This document shows, piece after piece, positions 13,423-28,548 of a stretch of 64,000 bases of DNA. The position numbers and the translations under genes were made by a program. The DNA is from Dermatophagoides farinae (Eukaryota; Arthropoda; Arachnida; Sarcoptiformes; Pyroglyphidae): assembly GCF_024713945.1 (NCBI RefSeq), contig NC_134677.1, forward strand, positions 7,195,001 to 7,259,000. The letters run 5' to 3'. Under the pieces are notes generated by a model. The model did not search any database and had not been told where the DNA came from. It saw only the letters and a list, made by a program, of their open reading frames with translations. Numbering within the stretch: position 1 is the first letter of the stretch; each line of letters starts with the position of its first letter.

Positions 13423-13951
13423 TCAGAATAATTTCGTCAAATCATTTTTTTTCGATTTGATTGGCTGAAAAAAACCGGAAATTGATCGTATCATTTTGGA
13501 TCCGGAAATATTCACGTTTGTTGGTGTTTTTCTCGCAGTTTGGTTGAAATGTTTGTTTTTTTTTCTAATTATTGTTTTGTGTATTGTAAACCTTGGCAAC
13601 GGCAACAAAGTCTAGCATAAACAAAGATGAATACGTTTTTCTCTACCATATAATAATAATGTTCAAGGCCTTAGAAAATTTTCATAGAAGTTTAGGACCA
13701 CATATATTCTATATATAAGGTCGATCCATAAGAAAAGTCTTGTTTATAAATTTCGTCTTCTGATTCTTCTATATTTTGTAAGCAACTACTACAACATATC
13801 TCAAACAAACCAACCCATCGAATCTGTTTTCGGCAACGAAAATTGTTATATGAGAAGAGAGTCGGTGTCGAGACATTTCTATCATTCGATCCTTGAAAAA
13901 TGATTGTAATTCAGTTGGATCGCCATTGTCATCATCATCATTATTTAACAT
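13423..13951 (-). CDS. Candidate small gene with a PIP-box-like C-terminus (exons uncertain)
   Basis: Two minus-strand open segments look more protein-like than the surrounding noise. 13951-13769 reads from an ATG through an acidic start to GDPTELQSFFKDRMIEMS. 13608-13423 ends with SKMIRSISGFFQPIKSKK and a stop shortly after. The pattern K-x-I-x-S-I-x-G-F-F resembles degenerate PCNA-interacting (PIP) boxes at the C-terminus of replication proteins such as POLD3. I could not find one splice path that joins the segments cleanly, so they may be separate or only partly coding. The 5' end lies 233 bases from the oppositely oriented SLC66A2-like gene, an arrangement seen for other real gene pairs in this window. 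The family is not recognised. Confidence 0.3.
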
Positions 13952-14184
13952 AAATTTTTAATAAAAAAAAATTAGCTAATAAAATTTATACAAAAATGTG
14001 GCTGCCAGCAACCTGATTTCATGTCAACAGAATATTGAATACATGTTTATCCCCGCCAAAATAAAGCTACAACTCGTATTTGCTCTACATACTTTTTTTA
14101 CCTTAAAATCAAGAGGTTTTTAAACTGTGTTTTTTTGAATGATTTTTTTTTGTTATTTCATAACCAAACAACGGTAGAATAAAA

Positions 14185-17780
<3,596 letters not shown>

Positions 17781-18350
17781 AGACCAACTAACTTAATTAC
17801 TAATTGATCCAATCAAAAAGAAAAAAATCAAATGCTAACCAATTAAGCCAAAAAAAATGCCCATGCCAAAATTCTTTGACCCAATTTTTTTCTTTTCATT
17901 TTAATTCTTACAGTAGATGTGATTGAATAATTTTTACACCCATTCTCAATCACAAAAGTCAATCAAACACAATTATTGGCCATACAATTGGTCATTTTTT
18001 TTTGTATACAAAAAAAAAATTCCGCAAATTCGTTGCATGTTTTTTCTTTTGTCATGTTGATCTAAAATTTTTGTTTGTGTATATGAGAGAGAGAGAGAAA
18101 GCCATTTCGTCCTGTCATGATTATTTATTCATAAAGAAATTCTTCAAACTAACTCTCATCGAATCGAAAATTCTTCACATTCTTTGTTTTAACATTTTGA
18201 AAAAAAAATTTATTGTCTTGGTGTCTCGTAATGATTTTCTCTAAATACTTTTGTGAGTATTTTAATAATTTTCTCATAATCAAAAACAAAATCCATTTAA
18301 TCTAATTCTAAAATTTTCATTTTATTTTTTTTTTCATCAAAAATATACAG

Positions 18351-18531
18351 TAAACTCATGCATAAACAACAACGAAGACATAATCATCCATTACAATCAA
18401 ATCAACAATTATCAATAAGTCATTCAAAAACAATCAATTCATCTAAATCAAGATATTTTATTCCATCAATCGGTATACCGATTGGAAATGATGATAACGA
18501 CAAAGAAGAGATAAAGCTTCATAAACTTTAA
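18351..18531 (+). CDS. SLC66A2: Alternative last exon B of the SLC66A2-like gene
   Basis: Follows a pyrimidine-rich acceptor (ATATACAG) and is open for 60 codons to a TAA at 18529-18531. It begins in phase 2. Core exon 6 contains a strong internal donor, GTATGT at 17726, also phase 2, 18 codons before its own stop. Using it would replace the tail after KKASYRKIPKS by KLMHKQQRRHNHPLQ and a Ser/Gln/Asn-rich segment ending EIKLHKL. The phase fit and consensus sites are direct observations; the isoform itself is inferred. Confidence 0.5.
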
Positions 18532-19041
18532 TGGCTATAATGACAAAATGTTTATTTTTTTTTTATTATAGTGAAAAAAAGAATTAAATGAAAGATGGAG
18601 ATCATCAATTCGTCCATTTGAAATCTGAAATCACCATGATCCATGAAACGTGACAAAAAACTGATTATTTTTTTTTCTTTAGTGTACATCAAATAAATAA
18701 TTGTCATCATCATTCAAAATCAAACACATGTAGTCACAATTATACATACATCATTTTATATACACTATATACCATTTTTTGTTGTCTGTGATCCTGTTTT
18801 TTTTTAATTTTCTCATCCTCATTAATTCTCCCCTCTGTAGATATATTTTAAATGAACTGATTGATTTTTTTTTTCATTATTAAAACCAAAAATTTTTGTT
18901 ACACTCACTTTGTCTGCATTCGATCGATCAATCTTACACAATATTTTTTTTTTAAAGTTTTCTTCCCATTCCATAGTTTTGGAGATTTTAATTTTAATAG
19001 ATTAAATTTCTTTTTATTTTTTTTTTTATCTAACTATCTAG

Positions 19042-19438
19042 ACGATTGAAACATTTGGAAAACCGTGCCCGGAAACGTTTTAAGGAAAATATTCGATCAA
19101 AACAAATGTTAAATCTACTAACGACCATGTCGAATGCCGATTCGAATTGTCCAAATCCAATTGTATCGACTTCCGTACATCATCCACAACCATTATCGAA
19201 ATTAAATACAAGTGAATCACTGGAACCAATATCACCGAAAGATTCAAATTCATTGAACGATAATGTAATGGATCCATTAGATTTGATTGAATTGAATGGA
19301 TATGAAAATAAAGGCGCAACATTCGATAGCCGTGATGTTAAATATGCAGATGATGATGATGATGATGATTTTGAAAACATTAACATTGAAGATGGAAATG
19401 AAGAATTGACAGCTATCACTCAAAATAATCATGAATAA
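19042..19438 (+). CDS. Alternative last exon C of the SLC66A2-like gene, or exon of an unknown gene
   Basis: Preceded by an excellent pyrimidine tract and acceptor (ATCTAG). It is open for 131 codons after a phase-2 start, the same phase as exon B and as the internal donor at 17726. It begins RLKHLENRARKRFKENIRSK, a basic likely helical stretch, continues through Ser/Pro/Asn-rich sequence and ends in an acidic run with seven consecutive Asp. No ATG precedes it in frame, so it must be spliced to an upstream exon, and the SLC66A2-like gene is the only upstream candidate on this strand within several kb. No domain is recognised. Confidence 0.5.
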
Positions 19439-19837
19439 CAACGAACTAAATGATATGAATTATCATTATAATTGCAGACAAAGCATGTGACATTGACTGT
19501 GATATTTAAAAGTTATGAACATAATAGGATGAAAATTTTTTCCAAAATTTCTGACAAAACTCATTGGGCAATTAGTATTGTAGAATTTTTTTTCTTTCTT
19601 TACTTTTCCTGTGGATTTTAAGTGGTGTTTTTTTTGTGGGTTTGAAATGAACACATCTCTAGTCATTTACTTATCTTATCGTATGGGAGATTTTATTATC
19701 ATTTGAATTGAACAAAAATTATTTTAAAATATTTTCATTTTATTCAATCAACCACTATTAACCGGTGTTTGTTACCTTTGATTTGCTCTGATTCTCTTTA
19801 TTGTATCTTTTTTTCTTGAAATGAGATGAAAATTTTA

Positions 19838-20338
19838 TCAAAATTCAAATGTTCTAACCAAATCGATAAATTTAATTAAATTGGTGATTTCTTGTTGTGA
19901 ACGATTTGATTTTGGCATTCTCTTCAATTCACGTCGAATCGTTTTCAATTCTTGTTTATATTTAGCATTCAATTCTTTGATATTAATGTGAAATTCTGTA
20001 ACCTGTTCCCAGGATTCAACGGTTTCATTCAAAAATCTTTCCAATGACATGATCCAACATTTAAATCGATATTCATCATTATCATTATTATTATTAGTTC
20101 TTAATAATCTAGTTGTTGATGTAATTCGATAAAACATTTTCGATAATAGTAACATACGACGTCTTTCATTATCAGCTTTTACATACGATGGGCGTTTATG
20201 TGGTCGTGTTAAATGATTATAGGTATCATAATACATAAAACAAATTGAACATTCAATCAAGATTTTTGGTAAGATTAAAATTAGACAGATCGGTATCATT
20301 ATGGCTACCACATAGCTAAATGTAAGGACGGCAAACAT
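19838..20338 (-). CDS. Orphan membrane-anchored helical protein, 166 residues
   Basis: A single-exon open frame with a strongly hydrophobic N-terminus (residues 1-35, signal anchor or one to two membrane helices), then a basic stretch around KRPSYVKADNERRRM. The C-terminal half is predicted helical with a charged heptad-like region (HINIKELNAKYKQELKTIRR). Codon use and the absence of simple-sequence translation argue that it is real. I do not recognise the family. Its start is 532 bases from the start of the CNDP2 gene on the other strand, so the two probably share a divergent promoter region. Confidence 0.55.
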   Translation of the reverse strand: MFAVLTFSYVVAIMIPICLILILPKILIECSICFMYYDTYNHLTRPHKRPSYVKADNERRRMLLLSKMFYRITSTTRLLRTNNNNDNDEYRFKCWIMSLERFLNETVESWEQVTEFHINIKELNAKYKQELKTIRRELKRMPKSNRSQQEITNLIKFIDLVRTFEF

Positions 20339-20870
20339 TTATTTGATGATAAAAAAAAGAATTTTTTTTTTTTGCTATCCATGAAACGAATGAATGCCAA
20401 CCTAATAATGAAATTCTCGAATTAAATATCAGAAATTTAAATTGTTTGAAGTTTGATTACATTCTTTTTGAATAGAATTTCTTAAACTCAATCAAAATAG
20501 ATTATTTTTCTGCAAAATATAGCCATGGACACGTGTTCTACTTCTATGTCTTTAATCCTGTTGAATGGCTTTTGTCAAATAGTATACGTCATTAAATTTG
20601 GATATATTGATTTGGCAGTATGACAAGTCAATTGTAATTGACAATTAATCAGCTTTTTGACCTTATCAAGGCTAAATTTTCATATCGTTGCCACTGTTTT
20701 TTCCAATCAACCAGATAAGAACAACAAAAAAAAAATTGGCAGATAATTGTACACGTACATTTCCTAGTGATTATATATAAATGATATTTCGATTGTCATT
20801 TGAAAACTACACCCATTTTTATATAACAAATTTTTTTCATCTTTCAATCAATCCTTTCAATTAATCAACG
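20339..20870. promoter_or_regulatory. Divergent intergenic promoter region
   Basis: 532 bases between the starts of the orphan membrane protein (-) and CNDP2 (+). No conserved core promoter motif can be assigned with confidence; a TATATAAA-like string occurs about 95 bases before the CNDP2 start. Confidence 0.4.
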
Positions 20871-22556
20871 ATGGCCAGCCAAACTTTACAAAAGATTTTC
20901 AAGTAATTTAAATGATAAAATTTCATTTTATTTCTATGATTGACTTAATGAAAATTTTTTTATTACTAAAGATACATTGACGACAGGGCCGATTCATATA
21001 TTCAACGATTGAGCGAAGCTGTTGCAATCAAAAGTGTTTCTTGTTCTTATGAATTACGAAATGAAACTATTGAAATGGTCAAATGGATGGAAAAAGTAAT
21101 GTTGATTAAGCACGCTAATTTTTATATATGAAATTAAACGGTATTTTTTTTTGATTAGCTATTAAAACAAGAAGGTGTTAAAACTGAACTGGCTGATATT
21201 GGTGAACAAACATTTCCTGATGGTCGTAAAGCTCCATTGCCACCGGTTTTGTTAGGAGAACTTGGCAATGATTCAAAGAAGAAAACATTATGTATCTATG
21301 GACATTTGGATGTTCAACCTGCTGCTAAATCAGATGGTTGGGATAGTGAACCATTTGTCTTGACTGAAAAAAATGGAAAACTTTATGGCCGCGGTTCATC
21401 CGATGATAAAGGCCCGGTGCTTGGCTGGCTTCATGCTATTCAAGCTTTTAAAGCCAACAATACCGAGTTGCCAGTAAATTTGAAGGTATGAATTACATTT
21501 CCGTTATGTTATTAATTTTTATTAACTCTCGTTTTATTTTATTTAACATTCACAACAGTTTGTTTTCGAAGGTATGGAAGAATCCGGTTCGGAAGGTCTG
21601 GATGAGCTTTTGCTTAGCCGTAAGGATAGCTTTTTTAAGGATGTGGATTACGTTTGTATAAGTGACAATTACTGGCTTGGAACAAAAAAGCCCTGTCTTA
21701 CCTATGGACTTCGTGGATTGGCTTATTTTTACATTGAAATCGAATGTGCAGCTAAAGATTTACATTCTGGCGTATATGGAGGTTCTGTCCACGAAGCTAT
21801 GACTGATTTAGTACATTTATTTTCACGTCTTGTCGACAGCAAAGGAAATATAATGATTACCGGTATCATGGATGATGTGAAACCACTGACCAGTGAAGAG
21901 GAAAAATTGTATCACGCCATTGATTTTTGTGCTAACGATTTTTGTGCAGATGTTGGATGCGATCGTTTGATCCATGACAACAAGATTAAGACGTTGACTC
22001 ATCGATGGCGATATCCATCACTTTCGATTCATGGAATTGAAGGTGCATTTTCGGACTCTGGATCGAAAACTGTTATCCCTAAGAAGGTGAATGGGAAATT
22101 TTCCATTCGATTGGTACCCAATCAAGACCCGAAAAAAATTGAAAAAATTGTTGTTGATTATTTGAGTGCTGAATTTCAAAAATTGAATAGTCCAAACAAA
22201 TTCCGCGCTTTCATGGTCAATGGAGGCCGTCCTTGGGTATCCAGTCCAGATAGTCCCAATTTTACCGCAGGAAGATTGGCAACAAAACATGGTAAGAAAT
22301 TTTGTTATTTTTACTGGTCACTTCATTCAAATTGATTTCATTAGTGTACGGAGTTGAACCGGATATGACCCGTGAAGGAGGATCGATTCCAGTTACATTA
22401 ACTTTCCAAGAGATCACCAATAAAAGCGTTATGTTATTGCCGATGGGAGCCGCTGATGATGGTGCTCATTCGCAAAACGAAAAAATCGATCGTCGTAATT
22501 ACATTGAAGGCACCAAATTGTTGGCTGCTTATATTCATGAGATAGCAAATGTTTGA
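20871..22556 (+). CDS. CNDP2: Cytosolic non-specific dipeptidase (M20 metallopeptidase)
   Basis: Five exons: 20871-20902, 20972-21095, 21159-21485, 21559-22291 and 22345-22556, giving 475 residues, the same length as human CNDP2. All metal-site residues are visible: His in YGHLDVQPA (residue 101), Asp in [10 protein letters not shown] (134), the catalytic Glu and ligand Glu in GMEESGSEG (168-169), Asp in CISDNYWLG (197) and the C-terminal His in GAHSQNEKI (447). The lid/dimerisation segment [17 protein letters not shown] is also present. The enzyme hydrolyses dipeptides such as Cys-Gly and carnosine-like substrates in the cytosol, using Mn2+ or Zn2+, and acts in glutathione turnover. Nothing suggests impairment. 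Confidence 0.97.
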
Positions 22557-22954
22557 TATATTTTGATATTTGATAATTTTTGTCGCTTAATTTTGGCGTA
22601 CAATTGATTTTAATAAGTAATTTCATTAAAAACTTGCTTCCAAAGACGTGTTTTGTTTACAAGGCGTTGAAAGTATTCAGCACGATTCGGTTCTATCGAC
22701 ATAAAAATCTGATACACAAAGACCAGAAACAAAAGAAACAAAAACAATTTCAAGTAATGTGACATCATGGCCGAGAAATTCATAAAATGATATCTGAAAC
22801 CTCACTTAAATATTATCCATTAAACGCTTTCTGCTAGTATCGATGACATAACAGAATTTTTAAAATCTATCAATATTTTGCCATTTCATCACGAACTTAT
22901 TTTTTTTTATTAAAATAAGATATTCGAGGTCAACATCCTCATCATTGTAGTTTT
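22557..22954. other. Spacer between convergent genes
   Basis: 398 bases between the stop of CNDP2 (+) and the stop of the unrecognised gene on the minus strand. The open frame inside is Lys/Phe-rich without family features. Taken as 3' UTR sequence for both genes. Confidence 0.5.
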
Positions 22955-24571
22955 CTAATTTTTTATGAGGAATCCATATTCCATAAATGGACTGACCAAA
23001 TCTGGCAATATTCTTTCAAATTGTTGCTGATTTTGTTCGAGTATATCTGGCCAGTATTTGAATAACAAAACCCTTATCTTTTCCGAATCATTACCTTGTG
23101 TGTTGTTGATAAATTTTTCTTTTTGTTGTTTACTCAATTTCTGTTCATTTTGAATATCACCTTCAGAACGATTCATTTCTTCACTTTTGTTATCATCAAG
23201 AAAAATCTTATTTTCTTTGCAATACCTTGCGAATAACATCATTGATTCTTTTTGTAGAGGATTCAGTTTAAATTCAGTCGTATCGAATAGCAGATTAAGA
23301 ATTAAATTTTCAAAACATTTTTCCTGAATAATTGAATCCGATCGTTTTAATATTTTATATAAACGACCGATTAATAGTTTATGCAGGCGAAAACTTCGTT
23401 TACAAACAATCCTAGGATCACAATCGAACCGTATGATGTGATTAAACGGTTCAAGTAAAAGTTGACGAAATAAATCGATTTCTGCACTTGAAACATTGTC
23501 CAAAAGAATTAGAATTGCGTTTGTTAAATTGTAGACATTTGTACAAGTTCCATAATTACAACTTTGTTTTTCGTTTTCATATTTCTGACAAACGGACAAA
23601 AATTCCGGACACAATTTCGATCGTTGAGTCGATCCAACAATGAAGGCAACTTCAGGAAAACATTTGAGTGCTATATTTCATGAAAAATAAAAATTCTAAG
23701 AATATTTCTTCTTATCGTAGGTTTTTACTCACCTTGATTTTGTGTAGATTCATTTAGCAATAATCCCGAATAAAGATTAGAATAAAATGTATAGAAATAT
23801 GTTCCAAGTGCTAGTAAGGAGCCAGTAAAGAATTTCAAAAATACCTCGGGCTTTTGAATAAAATTCAACAAATAATCTTGTTCCAATTCCCATCGGAAAT
23901 TCAATTGAAATGTTACATTATTATCAAGAGTTATTGTTGTTGTGTATCCAGCATATCCCGAAATGTCATAATCATTTAACATAAGGAATTTTTTCTGTGA
24001 ATTTCCTTTTTCTCCAAAGCATTTTATAGCCATTTTATTAGTATTTAGCTCGTTTGGAATTGCAATAGAAATGGAAAAATTAGATTTGATTTCTATAGGA
24101 ATTTTCAGTACATTGTTTATTTCAAGCCAAAACAATTGATTATCATGATCCAGTTGTTGTTGATCATCTTTGATTTCCACCGAATCGATTGTTAAGATAA
24201 GTTTTCTAGCAATTTTGAAACAATATCGATTCGCTAAATTGATTGCCAATTTTTTTCGATTATAATGCATTTCTGGAAAAGCTGCATCAATATTTTGACT
24301 GAATGTAGTGAAACGTTCGGCAAAATTGTGAAAACATTGATTTGGAGCAAATTCTTTCAACCATGGTAGATAATGAGCATTGAATAATGTGGTCAATATG
24401 AAGAGACAATATTCTTCTTCGTTTAATTCGATCGGTAATTGTTGTGATTGTTTACATTGCTGTTTCGAAACGAAAAGCTTTAGAAATTCCATCGAATATC
24501 GTTTCAAATAGGAAAATCCTTTAAGTATCCACCGAATTTTTGATCGATCAATTTTGGTACTAGTAACTAAA
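22955..24571 (-). CDS. Unrecognised protein of about 490-520 residues; 5' end unresolved
   Basis: Two well-supported exons: from about 24571 down to 23733, and 23670-22955 (GTGAGT donor, phase 1, join reads TQNQ-ALKCFPEVAF). The 5' end is unclear. The frame stays open back to an acceptor-like TATTGTTTAG but has no ATG there, and the first in-frame ATG is at 24492. The N-terminal half has alternating helical and strand-like segments (NQLFWLEINNVLKIPIEI, FRWELEQDYLLNFI). A hydrophobic segment follows (FLKFFTGSLLALGTYFYTFY). The C-terminal 240 residues look like a helical solenoid with several cysteines near its start. No family was identified; a resemblance to Integrator subunits was considered but does not hold. 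It lies about 85 bases downstream of the otopetrin stop on the same strand. Confidence 0.6.
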
Positions 24572-24616
24572 CAATAAATCAAACATAATCAATAAGAAGC
24601 AATTGAATGATGGCTT

Positions 24617-24622
24617 TTTATT
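24617..24622 (-). terminator. Polyadenylation signal of the otopetrin gene
   Basis: AATAAA on the minus strand, about 35 bases after the otopetrin stop codon. Cleavage just downstream would place the 3' end immediately before the acceptor-like site of the next gene. Confidence 0.55.
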
Positions 24623-24656
24623 AGCTTAAAATATTCGATTTATAAATTCAATTAAA

Positions 24657-26910
24657 TTACATTTTTAATTTCCAAAAATGAAAAAATATTAATGAACAAT
24701 AGTAACGATTCATCGGTACGAATACATTGAGAATATTTCGTAAATATTTCGAATCATCTGGATGTTTCATCGAGTCATTATTATTATCATTTTCGAAAGT
24801 TGAATGGACCTGATCTTGCCATTTAATTGGCCATAAATCTCGATCACTTACAATCATCGATACATCGATCATCCATAATGAAAAATTAGCAATAGCCAAT
24901 AATGAAAATACATGAGTCATGTTGATCAATTTTTTGCCTTGTAATCGAAGCAAATACGATTGTATGGTCACCTGGATGATGAGAGATAGAGAACTAATTA
25001 ATGACAGTATTGGCACAATCATTTGAATTGTAGTTTTGGCATCCATTATATTATTCGATGTTCCATCTGTTATTAGTCTGATGAAAAATGTTTTAATGTT
25101 CATCAACGATACATTGTACACCAAAAATAATGTTACAAAAATGATAAAATGATGTTTCAATATGTTGATCTGATATTTAGGATCATTTACGTCAATTTGA
25201 TGTCTTCGAACAACCAAACCGGTCAACGAAATCACAATGATCATAATCTTGGAATGAATTAGATTTGTAAAAAAAAGAATATTATCAATATTTCAACAAT
25301 TACATACTTGAATGAAGATGGATGCAGAATATTGTATCAATCGATTATCATAGAAAATAATTGAAGCAATAGAACTTAATAAGAAAATCGAACCAACCAT
25401 AAAACCACGAAACATGTATAGTTTGCTTTCTGGATTCAAATAAGCAGAACGAATCACTTCTTCTTCTGAAAGTTTTGCACGAATAAAATTGATCTTGGAT
25501 TGATTGTTGGAAAACCACATTGTTAACAATATAAAGACAGTAAGAAATTTAAACTGATTGTTTAAGATGAATAGACTGATCTGAAATGGATCGGCAATCA
25601 AGTTTTCAGTATGGTTTCCATTTATTTTCATCAAACCATCATGTTCGTTTCCCAATAATCGGCTGCTATTATCATTGAACAAAACAATTCGAAATGTTCT
25701 TAAATCAAGTTTATAATCGCAGCAATGCTTATGTTGTCCGACATGAACTTGTTTAGAGGATGTGGACAGAATCCACAATGAAATTTGTGTCGATAAAAGA
25801 TGAGCAATGGCAATGTTTCGAAGTCCAATATAATCATTGTAGATAATCTTTAATGGAATATCAAAATTGTGTTAAAAAATTTTTAAAAAAAAAATATTTC
25901 CACCATTATTTACTTGAGATAGCAGAAAATGCATAAAAGCGATATGATAGCAAAATTTAGCCACTGGTATTATCATTGAATCAGATTCAACACATTCAAT
26001 TAATTCTATCAAACATTGAGCCAACTCACTGAAACCCAATATTATTGCACCGAACAAGATTGGCGTTTGTTCTATCCGAATGAAAAAATAATGTTAGATG
26101 GATTTTAAGAGCTAATCATTGCTAAAGAATGTAATTACCAGTCAATTCATTGAACGTTAGATTATCTGTTAATCGAGGTACGGCATAATATCTTAACAGG
26201 ACGAAGAAAAATAATGAAGCGACCAAAATGTAGAATAAATAGATATCGATTATAAGATCTAAAGAATTCGTAATTGTTTCTGATATTGTCGTTTCCATAT
26301 CTATAGAATGTGATGATTGATTGATAAATTTTAATTCAGAAAGCAATAATCGATTCAACGAACCTCTTGTTTTGTTTAAACAAATTGTAATAGAAACATG
26401 AGTTATAAGATAAATCTGTGAAAATAATATGCATCGAGATTTTTTTGATCCATCAAACATGGCTAATTGATCATTTTTACTATTCGATTGTCGGATTTCT
26501 GAACATTCGGAATTATCAGATTTTTGACGTACAAGCTGTAGATTATTTCTATTGATGTATTTCGAAGGTGAATGTTGATTTTGTTGATAAATTTTTGGTT
26601 TTGAATGCTGTTGCTGATGATAACTTATTGTATTGCAATCATGAGTGTTTCCTGAAAAATTATAAGAAGATCGTGGTCGACATGAGCGATGAAATTCGGC
26701 ATTTGAATATTTACCATAAGGTTGTTGATAATGTTTTGATTTTGTATGTTCAATAGTCGAACATTTCTGTGACATTGTTAATTTGTGAAGTTTAGATGAA
26801 TCAAATTCACTCGATGATTCGGTTCGATGATGAGATTTGTGATTCCAATCATATGATGAGGATTGAAAAAATGATGGAGGTGGCGGAGGTGGTGGTGGTG
26901 GTGGGGTCAT
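24657..26910 (-). CDS. Otopetrin-like proton channel
   Basis: Four exons: 26910-26139, 26071-25914, 25847-25308 and 25247-24657, with all phases closing to 686 residues. After a long cytosolic N-terminus (a run of ten prolines, then Ser/His/Gln-rich sequence to about residue 155) come about twelve hydrophobic segments. Otopetrin hallmarks are LRNIAIAHLLSTQISLWIL (family pattern RFGLMHLIATNLCVW), FRGFMVGSIFLLSSIASII, and near the end QVTIQSYLLRLQGKK followed by ANFSLWMIDVSM. Otopetrins are proton-selective channels of plasma membrane or endolysosomes, used for acid sensing and pH homeostasis. The predicted extracellular loop between hydrophobic segments in exon 3 carries several Asn and Cys residues (HKHCCDYKLD). 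The N-terminal extension is longer than in vertebrate OTOP1. Confidence 0.85.
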
Positions 26911-28548
26911 TCTATCGAATTATTCTATGTTAAAATATATATAAAAATTAAGTGAAAAAATTGAAAAAATCAACACAGATACCAAACGCCGATGATTACA
27001 ATGTTCAAACATTGAATGTCCAAATTCAACCGGGTAAGTATCAGATTTAAACGATTGGATAATTATGGATTCGAAATAAAACGGTATCCTATATCGAATA
27101 AAGGAAGAGTAAAAGAGAGAGAGAGAGAAAGAAGACTTAATCAAGTTACTGTTAGCTTTACCATCCTTCATTCATTGAGTTAAAAAAAATGGATTTCTTC
27201 TAGGTAAAATGAACGACCAAAAACATAGATGACCATTCGAGGATGACAAACTGGATTGCATCATTACCACCATCCAAGCACTTAGATAGATCGGTATTAA
27301 ATTGTCCAATAATATACATTCACAGTTATTTGCTTTTGACAGTGGTCGCTAAATGTTGGCCACTGACCAATCAGAAAAATAAATTAAGAGGGAAAAAATC
27401 AACCGAATCTAATCGAGATGATGATTCTTTTTCTTTCTGGTTGAATCATGATGACAGTCAAGGTTTTTTTTATTTCATCAGTGATAATGATGATGCGTTA
27501 TATGAAATATGACAAGAAAAAAATTTTTTTTTTTGACAGATTTAAATAAAAATTCTTATAATAATAATTAATTAAAATCATTTCATTCATGCTGGTCATC
27601 GTTTTGACCTTATTTTTTTCAAAAAAAAGTTTCATTCGTTAATAAACATTATTAAGTAAGAAAAAAAAATTCAAAAGGTCAGGTCAAGAGAAAACGAGAT
27701 GATCTAAAAATAATTTAGCCGGAGCTCGAAAACAAAAAATTTCATTTCTCGGTTGATCACAAATCTATTACCACTATCGGTTATGTGGTTAGTTGGTCAA
27801 TGAATTTAAATTTGGTTTTTGATTATCGAAAATTGTTTATATATCTGGCCAGTCAATCAACCAGTACTGCATCGGCCGAATAAAAAAAAAGAGAAATGAT
27901 TTTTTTTCTTTCTCCTTCTACCATCATCGCTAATAGGAAAAAAATGTCAGTTATTTTTTTCAACGACATTTTACATTAGAAATCTTAATCCGAATTTGAA
28001 ATGACCAAAAAAAAAACGATAAGATTTCTTATTCGTTCAGTAGTAGGTCGTTTGTCGTATCACATACTTGTCATTTTTTTTTTTGTTGCTCCAAAAATAC
28101 AATGTTATGACAAGTATGTGATATGAATTTATTTTGGTAAATTTTTTTTTCGACATCAAAAGAACTTGGTCATATATGATGATCAAGAAATGCAATAAAC
28201 AAAAAATAAATGTCCAGCATATCGATCTCATATTTTAAATTATTATTTTAGAAATTATAATTCGGATGATTTTTGATTTAGATTGCAAATTAAGGCCACA
28301 GATTTGGCCTAAAATAAAAACATTTCACGCATGCATACATTGAATGTAAACAAACCAACAACAGGATGCAATAATCAACAAATTTTACCTGTATCCAGGA
28401 CGTTGGTCGATCACCTAGGATTCATTTTTTTTGGGCATTTTTTTCTGTGATCAATGCTGCATACGTTTCGGATAAATCGACCAATCACAGAAAACAAAGT
28501 GCACATTGTTTGAAATTTTCATTGCATTCGAAAAGCAAAGAAAAAAGA
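26911..28548. promoter_or_regulatory. Divergent intergenic region between otopetrin and EB-like gene
   Basis: About 1.6 kb between two starts facing away from each other. No supportable gene: the 83-codon minus frame at 26920-27171 lies just upstream of the otopetrin ATG and is probably 5' UTR. The region holds a perfect inverted repeat at 28058-28123. Confidence 0.45.
28055..28126. repeat. Foldback: 17-bp perfect inverted repeat, 20-bp stem with one wobble
   Basis: The arm TATCACATACTTGTCAT at 28058-28074 is exactly complementary to 28107-28123. Two Watson-Crick pairs and one G-T wobble extend the stem to 28055/28126. The loop is 32 bases and contains a T-run on the plus strand. The 72-base total is within pre-microRNA size, but nothing proves transcription. 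It could also be the ends of a tiny mobile element or a chance foldback. Confidence 0.75.

Noticed and set aside
22955-24492. Assignment of the unrecognised minus gene to Integrator subunit 7 or an AP-5 subunit
   Set aside because: Only the general helical/strand layout is similar; signature blocks of those proteins are absent and the C-terminal solenoid does not fit.
26920-27171. 83-codon minus frame just upstream of the otopetrin start
   Set aside because: Ser/Phe/Ile-rich with a GAGA-repeat-derived segment, no link in frame or phase to the otopetrin exons; most likely 5' UTR.
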